Shown piece by piece: positions 6,348 to 12,390 of a stretch of 17,176 nt of DNA. Within the stretch, counting starts at the first letter, position 1, and each line of letters starts with the position of its first letter. The stretch is from Planctomycetota bacterium (GTDB lineage Bacteria > Planctomycetota > Planctomycetia > Pirellulales > Pirellulaceae): assembly GCA_026692885.1 (NCBI GenBank), contig JAPLNJ010001098.1, positions 1 through 17,176 of the forward strand, written 5' to 3'. Below the pieces are notes generated by a model. That model saw only the letters and a program-made list of their open reading frames with translations. It was not told the origin of the DNA and ran no database searches. Position numbers and translations under genes: made by a program.

Positions 6348-7826
6348 CTACACTTCGACGTGGCCGGCCCAGCCTGGGTGGGGAACGAAACCGAAGTAGC
6401 GCTCGCGCTGATCCATCGCGAAAAACTCCTCGCCTAGAATGGTGTGCTCGCCGCAGCGGACTTCCATCTCCGACCACGAGTGCAGGCCAAAATCCCAAGC
6501 TTTGTCGAACACGATGTCGAATTGCCGAAGCTTGCGCGGGTCGAACCCCATCAGCCGGGTCGTCACCATGTCCACGGCCATGGGATGTTCGCCGGCGATG
6601 AGGCAGCCGCAAGGCTTGGCGTCAGGTGCGAGGGGGCCCAGTTTCTCCCCGCCCACGATCCCGTCCACCACACAGAAGATTTTCCTTTGCTGCGTCCCCT
6701 GCAAGGTGCCCTTGACGTCGGCGAAGAAGAGAATCTTCGCCAGGTCCGCTGTCATGCGCCACGCCGAATCGTTCCCGTGCCAGTTGCCGCCATCAACGGC
6801 CCGTGTTTCCTGCGAAATGGGAAGAAATGGCTTGAGGGTGCACTTGTAAATGGCCCGCCAGGTGGCGTAGAGCGTGTCACCCACCCGGCTCTGCCGGGCG
6901 AGAGTACGGTCAAGGAGCCAGCGTTGGATCCGGATTGACACACGATCATTGGCGGCCAAGCCGTCGGGCAATTGGTCTCCGTGTCGGCTCGGAGACCCAA
7001 CCCGATAGTGAATCAGGCAGTTCTTGTTCGTATTCGCTCCCACCAGTCCTTTCAAATTAAGTGTCACCCCGACCTTCTTATGCACCTTCATCTTGGGCAC
7101 TGAGATTACCACGTCGGCGCGAAGAAAGGTGTTGGAGATGGTGTACTCGTGGATATCGTCGTGATGGTGCCTGATGGTTTCTTTGCGATCGTAATCCGCG
7201 CCGTAGTAGTTGTGACTCGGGAATCCGTAAAAGGCGCTTCGGCGTCCCAGGTTTATCAGGGTGTGACCGGCCGGATCGCCCGGACGAGGGACGCGGTTGG
7301 AGGCGAACGCGGTCTGGTGCGGATCGCGCATGGCGAAATTGCGAAGGTCATGGTATTCGACCTCGAACTTGAATCGCTCCCGATACCACGCCTGAATCGT
7401 ATCCAGCCGCTCTGCCGCCATCAAGTCGTCCCACTGGCATCCCATTTCAGGCGCATCAGCGATAATGATCCGACCTTTGCCTCGCAGGGCGATGTAGGCG
7501 TAGTCCACCAGCGCGCGGAGGAGGGAGGGATGGCTGACGACGGCGAACAGGTCATGGCCGCTGGGGTTGCAACTTGCGACGAAATTTGGCTTGAGCAGCA
7601 CGGTCTGGCCGGGTTGGATGAGGTGGCCCAGTGGATTCCATCGGGGGCCGCCGAAATTCCCGAGGTCGAGTGCCAGCGAGACAAACAGGCGGCGCAACAG
7701 GTCGTAGGGCTGGTTCGGGCTGGCCGAGACTTCGGCGAAGGGCAGTTCCGGATAACGAGTGTCCGGATGGAAGGGTGGCTGCGTGTTGTAGACGGGCGCG
7801 ATGACGCCATAGGCAACGGGATGCAT
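6348..7826 (-). CDS. DUF362 domain-containing protein
   Basis: 492 residues from the ATG at 7826, chosen over an in-frame TTG at 7832 because GAGG lies nine bases upstream of it. The DUF362 pattern is clear: TVLLKPNFV (about 76-83), HPSLLRALVDYA (99-110), GRIIIADAPEMGCQW (118-132), VVISVPKMKVHKKVGVTLNL then KGLVG (239-263), and near the C-terminus VVDGIVGGEKLGPLAP, PCGCLIAG and MAVDMVTTRLMGFDPRK. No 4Fe-4S ferredoxin tail, signal peptide or membrane segment is present, so this is the stand-alone, probably cytoplasmic type. The biochemical role of DUF362 is poorly defined; related genes occur in polysaccharide and secondary-metabolite clusters. The frame is uninterrupted and ends naturally with TAG. 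It lies 139 bp downstream of the CapK-like gene on the same strand, suggesting co-transcription. Confidence 0.88.
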   Translation of the reverse strand: MHPVAYGVIAPVYNTQPPFHPDTRYPELPFAEVSASPNQPYDLLRRLFVSLALDLGNFGGPRWNPLGHLIQPGQTVLLKPNFVASCNPSGHDLFAVVSHPSLLRALVDYAYIALRGKGRIIIADAPEMGCQWDDLMAAERLDTIQAWYRERFKFEVEYHDLRNFAMRDPHQTAFASNRVPRPGDPAGHTLINLGRRSAFYGFPSHNYYGADYDRKETIRHHHDDIHEYTISNTFLRADVVISVPKMKVHKKVGVTLNLKGLVGANTNKNCLIHYRVGSPSRHGDQLPDGLAANDRVSIRIQRWLLDRTLARQSRVGDTLYATWRAIYKCTLKPFLPISQETRAVDGGNWHGNDSAWRMTADLAKILFFADVKGTLQGTQQRKIFCVVDGIVGGEKLGPLAPDAKPCGCLIAGEHPMAVDMVTTRLMGFDPRKLRQFDIVFDKAWDFGLHSWSEMEVRCGEHTILGEEFFAMDQRERYFGFVPHPGWAGHVEV

Positions 7827-7965
7827 GGTCAATGGCCTCGGCTCGGGAAGAACGCGGGCTGAGATTCAAGAGTGCCCTGGTGGAGGCTGGCCATTTTGTT
7901 CAGTTTAAACCATCAAGGGGTGTTGTCCAGACGGACAGGAAGACAACCGCTTTGTTCACTTCCCG
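7827..7965. other. Spacer between CapK-like and DUF362 genes
   Basis: 139 bp without a convincing ORF. It holds the GAGG ribosome site of the DUF362 gene and a weak inverted repeat (GTTGTC at 7922-7927, GACAAC at 7942-7947). I see no clear promoter or terminator, so read-through from the upstream gene is plausible. Confidence 0.5.
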
Positions 7966-9342
7966 TCAAAGCCGGTCGGTGGCGGGGTCAAGCTTGCTGA
8001 TGATCCATTTGTACTTGCCCGTCGGTCCGCGCGGAATTTCGCTGACCCGGCGCGGGTGGAGACGCGTGCTGATCCCAATGATCTCGCGCAGGCCGATTTC
8101 GATTTTTTTCAGTTCCTCGGCGGCGATGTCGTCGCTGGCGCCGGGGCGGAGAATATAGGTCAAGATGATCTCTTCGGGGTTCTCCTGATGAAACTGGAGT
8201 TCCTGAATGCCGCGCAGATGTTTGAGCGGGTAGGTGACGATGGCCGGTGCGATCCATCCGCGATCGCGGCTGTAGAGATAATCCTCCTGTCGGCCGTCCA
8301 ACTCCGTGATAATGGGCGTGTATGGCCGGCGACAAGCCGGACACGGCGCGGTCTCGACGCCGCCGACCGTGTCCGTCATGCGATAGCGGACGAAGCCATT
8401 CACGTCGTTGTGGAGGTTGGTGCCGATGATCTCGCCGGTGGCTCCATCGACTTCCACCAGGGAATACTGGGGCAGGGCGTGATAGACCCGCCGGTGCTCG
8501 CACCAGGCGGCCAGCACCGTGCCCTCCGCGCAACCGTAATGGGCGAAGAGACTCGCGTTCGGAAACGCCGCCTGGATCTGTTCGAGCTGAAAGCCATGCA
8601 CCATTTCCGAAGCGAGCAGCACGGCCTCGGGCTGCGGAAAGCGAAGGCCATTTCTCAGGATTTCCTGCGCCAACAAATAAATCGCGCTAGGATAGCCGTG
8701 AAAAAAACGGGCTCGCCGGTTGGAAATGATCTCGGCCATCCGCGGCAGCGCATCCGCCTTCAGGTCGAGAATCGAGAGCCGGACCATGTTTTGGTCAGGA
8801 AAATCTTGAAACAGCGCGCCTTGCCTGGTTAGGCCCCGAAACTCTGCCCGGTGGGATCGGGCGGGGTCATAACCTACTCGCTTCCACTGATGGCAGATGG
8901 ACGCCCACTCGCGCTGGCGGTCCTCCGCCGGTTGGACGAACTGGATCGCGTTCCCTGTCGTACCGGAGGTGCTGCAAGGGTTGGTGGCGCGATGGTCCAG
9001 GCTCCGGCCCAGAATGTCGCGATAGTTCTCGGCAAACTCCATCCGGCTCAATGGGGGGACGAACTTCTGCAGATCGGCGATGCTGTTCAACTCACGCACC
9101 GGGACACCCGCAAGTCGCCTGGCGTAGAATGGACTGGTTTGCACCAGACGATCCAGCAAGGCGCGCAGCAGCTGAAACTGATGCGCACGATGCTCCTCCG
9201 GAGTCCAACTCTCCGATTCCTGTAAGAACGCGTACCAAGCCCAGAATCCGCGTCCGAGCCTGGCCGAAAGCGGGTAAAGCGAGATCAGTTTGCGCGCCAA
9301 TTGTTCCGCGGCGGGAAATTGCTTCAGGATGCCTTTAATCAT
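7966..9342 (-). CDS. CapK-like (phenylacetate-CoA ligase family) adenylate-forming enzyme
   Basis: 458 residues from the ATG at 9342 (MIKGILKQFPAAEQLARKLI), where family-like sequence begins; the open frame extends further upstream but looks non-coding. ANL-superfamily motifs are present: the ATP-binding loop CSTSGTTGN (123-131), GYPSA (216-220), HYGCAEG (268-274), the adenylate-binding RYRMTD (319-324), a CPAC pair (334-337), GRQED (350-354) and a C-terminal GPTGKYKW with the candidate catalytic lysine (439-446). The enzyme should activate a carboxylate as an adenylate. CapK-type members occur in capsule and exopolysaccharide loci, where the acceptor is usually unknown. No signal peptide. 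It is followed by the DUF362 gene on the same strand, and a wecB fragment lies nearby. The frame is intact to TGA. Confidence 0.88.
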   Translation of the reverse strand: MIKGILKQFPAAEQLARKLISLYPLSARLGRGFWAWYAFLQESESWTPEEHRAHQFQLLRALLDRLVQTSPFYARRLAGVPVRELNSIADLQKFVPPLSRMEFAENYRDILGRSLDHRATNPCSTSGTTGNAIQFVQPAEDRQREWASICHQWKRVGYDPARSHRAEFRGLTRQGALFQDFPDQNMVRLSILDLKADALPRMAEIISNRRARFFHGYPSAIYLLAQEILRNGLRFPQPEAVLLASEMVHGFQLEQIQAAFPNASLFAHYGCAEGTVLAAWCEHRRVYHALPQYSLVEVDGATGEIIGTNLHNDVNGFVRYRMTDTVGGVETAPCPACRRPYTPIITELDGRQEDYLYSRDRGWIAPAIVTYPLKHLRGIQELQFHQENPEEIILTYILRPGASDDIAAEELKKIEIGLREIIGISTRLHPRRVSEIPRGPTGKYKWIISKLDPATDRL

Positions 9343-9764
9343 GAGGCGGGTCGTGACCTCGCAGCCAAAGACGCCTGGCGTCCCGCTCTGCTCCTGAAGG
9401 AGTTCGGAGCGCTCGCCGAGGTCGGAGTGAAGACAAGGTGGTGTCGCATCACGGTCAGATGATTCGCAGACGATACAGTCGCATGAGCCGCTCGCCAAGG
9501 AGGAACCCGCCTCACGCCCGATGCCAGTTCTTCTTTCCCTGACTTCCGGATCGCGATTCCTCAAAGCTTGCCTTAATCCATCCCATTCAGTATCCGATGC
9601 ATCTGCGGCGACTCAACCATTGGGTCAGCCGTTCTGGTCTAGGCAGACATGGCATCACAACGAGCCAGCCTGACGACGCAGTGCCGTGGCCCAGGGGTTC
9701 CCGCCTCCGCTCCGTGCGTCCAGCGCCGCTCCTTGCCCTGCTTGAATGTGAGTCGCAACGCTAC
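9343..9764. other. Non-coding stretch upstream of the CapK-like gene
   Basis: 422 bp in which I recognise no gene. The minus-strand frame stays open for 74 codons upstream of the CapK-like start, but its sequence (Ser/Cys/Arg-rich, no family resemblance) does not look like protein. The part from about 9595 to 9764 leads into the wecB fragment on the other strand. The stretch may hold divergent promoters for both, but I cannot point to a convincing -35/-10 pair or operator. Confidence 0.5.
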
Positions 9765-9932
9765 ATGAAAAGAATCGCCTTCCTCGCCGGCGCCCGGCCC
9801 AACTACATGAAGGTCTTCCCGGCCTGGAAGGCGGTCCAAGCCGCCGGCCTGCCGCTGCGCCAGACACTCATCCATACCGGCCAGCATTACGACAAAGCCA
9901 TGTCCGACGTGTTCTTCCGCGATTACTGTTAG
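9765..9932 (+). pseudogene. wecB: UDP-N-acetylglucosamine 2-epimerase N-terminal fragment
   Basis: From ATG at 9765 the frame reads KRIAFLAGARPNYMKVFPAW, then TLIHTGQHYDKAMSDVFFRD. This is the classic N-terminus of non-hydrolysing UDP-GlcNAc 2-epimerase (WecB/MnaA), with the GARPNxMK nucleotide-sugar loop and the TGQHYD motif. After FFRD (about 9923) homology stops and a TAG follows at 9930-9932, so only ~53 of roughly 370 residues remain and the fragment cannot be active. The normal family enzyme makes UDP-ManNAc for surface polysaccharide. It is divergent from the CapK-like gene, so a complete locus may once have combined these functions (inference). Confidence 0.88.
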
Positions 9933-10074
9933 GAATTTGATCTTCCAGCTCATCGGAGGTAGTCTAGCGGGGGAAACGGGGAAATCAATGGGGGTAGGGG
10001 CGAATGGTACGAGAACTGAACTGATAGGAAAATGCTCAAGGGTGTTGGCGGGGGCAGGGCGGCCACGGCCGCCC
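9927..10074. repeat. Orphan non-coding segment ending in a perfect short palindrome
   Basis: About 140 bp between the broken wecB fragment and the broken sulfatase, matching neither. It ends in an 18-base palindrome: GGGCGGCC (10057-10064), AC, GGCCGCCC (10067-10074). The right arm overlaps the first seven bases of the sulfatase-derived direct repeat. On the minus strand the segment could also be a 5' leader with an ATG reading MSWKIKFL cut off at the wecB join. A small palindromic mobile element or a truncated gene leader are the two readings; neither is proven. Confidence 0.4.
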
Positions 10075-10193
10075 AGCATGCCGGCGTTGAAGTAGCGCGG
10101 TCCGAACGTGCTGCCGTTGTCGGTCAGAAACACGACGACGGTGTTGTCGCGCAGGCCGGTTTCGCGCAGGAACGCGTCGAGCCGGCCCATGTT
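10068..10193 (-). repeat. 126-bp imperfect direct repeat, copy 2 (sulfatase coding)
   Basis: Same-orientation partner of 5761-5886, 121 of 126 bases identical with no gaps. It encodes the last homologous residues (about 267-308) of the N-terminal sulfatase half. Its left end coincides with the loss of sulfatase homology and with the palindrome at 10057-10074. Confidence 0.95.
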
Positions 10194-10991
10194 CTCGTCA
10201 ATGTTCGCAATCATCGCGAGGTAGCGGGTCAGCTGCTCGCGCTCCGCAGGGGTGAGTTTCGGCAGGTTGGTCTTGGCGACGAGCGCTTCCATGTCATCGC
10301 GGTAGCTGGCCGGAACAAAATGCGGCGCGTGCGGGGCGGCGGTAGGCAGATAGCACAGAAAACGTTGGTCCGCCTGCGCCCGTTCGCGCATCCAGCGCAT
10401 GGTCTCGCGAAAGAAGACATCGGTGGTGTAGCCGTGGAAGGGGCGGCGGCGACCGTTGTGCCAGTAGGTGTCGTCGAAGTAGTCATTGTCCCAGAAATCC
10501 GGCGCGGAGCCGATGTGCGAAGAGGGATACCAGAGCGTCTCGTGAAAGCCCCGGTCCTGCGGACGATAGGGATAGTTGTCGCCCAGGTGCCACTTGCCGA
10601 AGATGCCGGTGGCGTAGCCGACGGTGCCGAAAAGATCGGCCATGGTGGGCAGGTCGCGGCGCAACAGCGTGCGGCCGCTGCTGACATTCATGGCCCGGTT
10701 GCGCAAGCAATCCACGCCGGTCATAAGCTGCCCGCGCGTCGGCGTACACATCGGCGCGACGTGGAAGTCGCTGAACCGGATGCTCTCGTCGTGCAACCGG
10801 TCGAGATTTGGCGTCTTCAGCACCGGATTCCCGTGACAGGACAACTCGCCATAACCCTGGTCGTCTGTGATGATGACCAGGATATTGGGCTGCGGTGCCG
10901 GAGGAGGATTCGCAGCGTCTAACGCGGCCAGGGGGGCCAGCAGCAGGGCGGCGAGCAAGGCCGCGAGAGCGTGTGTAATCTTTCCGTTCAT
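10069..10991 (-). pseudogene. Sulfatase N-terminal half, 3'-truncated
   Basis: From ATG at 10991: a signal peptide (ALAALLAALLLAPLAALDA), then PNILVIITDDQGYGELSCHG with the paired metal-binding Asp (43-44), the formylglycine motif C82-T-P-T-R86, GKWHLG (132-137), APHAPH (219-224) and FLTDNG (288-293). Homology is continuous through residue 308 (FNAGMLGG). Then it stops: the frame stays open to 9639 but reads non-homologous sequence, including the antisense of the wecB fragment. A normal sulfatase needs about 150-200 more residues, among them the KVTLWEGGHR region found at 5605-5760. The front half is otherwise clean, so the break looks recent. No strong ribosome site precedes the ATG. CxPxR implies activation by a formylglycine-generating enzyme encoded elsewhere. 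Confidence 0.85.
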
Positions 10992-11034
10992 GGGGGCACG
11001 CTACCGATTCAGCGCCTCGCGGTGACGCCGTGTG

Positions 11035-11199
11035 TCACGCTCGATTTGCTCGGGGCTCTCGTAAGGGTTCCGCGATGGTAACACCCGGGATGCAAAAGGC
11101 AGCAAACGCCCACAGAACAGCGGCGGCAGGCAAGGCCGGTGGTCGAAAGGAACGAACGGACGGGGCGGTTCTTGTGCGAACCAGCGAACCAGTCAGCAT
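11035..11199 (-). pseudogene. Orphan signal-peptide ORF (5' end of a lost secreted protein)
   Basis: A 54-codon frame: an Arg-rich start (MLTGSLVRTRTAPSVRSFRP) followed by a hydrophobic stretch (ALPAAAVLWAFAAFCIPGVT) and IAEP, the layout of a signal peptide. It stops after about 12 more residues at TGA 11035-11037. AAGGAG lies 11 bases upstream of ATG and a perfect TTGACA lies about 110 bases upstream. The simplest reading is a secreted-protein gene whose body was deleted, leaving its promoter, ribosome site and signal peptide, and now abutting the sulfatase start at 10991. I cannot name the lost protein. A genuine very short secreted peptide is a less likely alternative. Confidence 0.5.
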
Positions 11200-11287
11200 G
11201 TCTTCACGTTCTCCTTCCTGCGCTGATTGGAAAGCAGCCCCCCAAGAAACGTTGCGTGCGGCACGACGGCAATCCCGAGCTACTACA

Positions 11288-11316
11288 TCGTCTTCTCGCA
11301 CGAAGCGCAATGTCAA
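11288..11316 (-). promoter_or_regulatory. Candidate promoter upstream of the orphan signal-peptide ORF
   Basis: A perfect -35-like TTGACA lies on the minus strand at 11316-11311. The -10 region at the expected 17-bp spacing (AGACGA) is poor, so only the -35 half is convincing. Transcription would run leftward toward the signal-peptide ORF and the sulfatase half. Confidence 0.3.
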
Positions 11317-11447
11317 GCAGGCATCCCCGGGTGTATTCTTGATGGTGTCTGGCCGCAGGGGCCGTGAGTCAAGCGACCCGGCCAGCGGGAGCCACAGCAC
11401 CAGCCGCTTGGTGACTCGGGATACCGGCTGACGACGAATCAGCCGGG

Positions 11448-12066
11448 CTATAAATCCTGCTGAACGCCCCGGCGTAGCGGCAACTCAACGTCACGGCTTT
11501 GCTCCGTGTACGACCACGGGGACGGACCAATCACGGGGTGTAGAAACGGCAGCACTCGCTCGGCGGGCGGCGGCCAACCCGCGACGTACTTCAAAATGTC
11601 CACGACCACTAGACCCGTATACAGGCCACTTTGTGCCTGGCGGATGATCGCCTTCTCCGCCTGAGGCAGTACCCGCCTTGTGCCCAGCTCGTAGCCATCC
11701 GCCCATCCCGCGTGGACGTCCTCGACCGGGCTGTTTCGCCACGCGTACAGCGTAATCGTGTTGGCGATTAGGCGAATATGAGCCCCATCGCAGACAGACT
11801 GCCACCGCAGCACGCGACTCCCCGTCACGGCGAAGGTTGCCGCCCTGCGGCACCGGCTTCGTCTCCAGATACTCAGCGACCTGCAGGAACATCGGTGCGG
11901 CAGGTGGAGTGATCTTGGCGACGGGCTGCCCGTCCTCGCTTTCGGTCAGTTCCCAGGTGCCGCCGCTGAGAACGAGATCATCGGTGACTCGGACGCTCAG
12001 CGCACCGGCAGGGATAGCACAGGGGGGGTGTTCCACACATGTTCTCGACAGGAATGAATGGACCAT
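11448..12066 (-). pseudogene. Unrecognised gene with a frameshift
   Basis: Two coding-looking segments in different frames meet near 11830-11838. The upstream one reads LVLSGGTWELTESEDGQPVA, then PPAAPMFLQVAEYLETKPVP and QGGN. The downstream one reads FAVTGSRVLRWQSVCDGAHI, then RLIANTITLYAWRN, RRVLPQAEKAIIRQAQ and WPPPAERVLPF, ending near 11448. Removing a single C after QGGN would join them into one frame of about 200 residues, so a single frameshifted gene is likely. I do not recognise the family. The first ~15 residues from 12066 look non-coding, so the true 5' end is probably lost. No catalytic motif is evident. It lies between the signal-peptide ORF and the SGNH fragment on the same strand. 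Confidence 0.45.
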
Positions 12067-12095
12067 CCAGGCCAGATGACACTCACGAAAGCAGC

Positions 12096-12390
12096 CTACT
12101 TCAACGCCTCCGTAATCTTCTTCGTCACCTGCTCCGCCTGGGCGGCAATGCCCTGGGCGTTGAAATGGACGCCGTCCGGGGACCAGTATTCGGCATGGTC
12201 CTTCACCAAGCCGTAGAGGTAGTCCACGGCAATCCCCTCGCGGGTCACGATCTCCTGGGCGATCTTGTTTCTGGCCTGCACCCGCTTGGTGTTCTCGGCA
12301 ATCATGCTGCTCAGCGTGTGGCCGCTGCGTTGATTCAGTGCTTCCATCTGTCGGTGGTTGTGCCGTTCAAGGTCCATCAGCGGGGCTCCC
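12096..12390 (-). pseudogene. SGNH/GDSL hydrolase C-terminal fragment
   Basis: The tail reads KRVQARNKIAQEIVTREGIA, VDYLYGLVKDHAEYW, SPDGVHFNAQG and AEQVTKKITEALK, ending with TAG at 12096. SPDGVHFN carries the block-V Asp-x-x-His of SGNH hydrolases (esterases and acetylesterases that often trim carbohydrate acyl groups). The first blocks, with the nucleophilic Ser in GDS, are missing. The preceding ~30 residues (APLMDLERHNHRQMEALNQR) are not clearly SGNH and may be a further spliced-in piece. Its left part overlaps, in another frame, the last codons of the GH95 gene. It appears to be what remains of a gene once downstream of the GH95 gene. Confidence 0.72.

Noticed and set aside
7922..7947. 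GTTGTC/GACAAC inverted repeat as a terminator between CapK-like and DUF362 genes
   Set aside because: Only six pairs with a 14-base loop and no T-run; not distinguishable from chance.
9639..10067. Extension of the sulfatase N-half frame to 9639 as a novel C-terminal domain
   Set aside because: Homology ends at 10068; the rest is non-coding sequence and the antisense of the wecB fragment.
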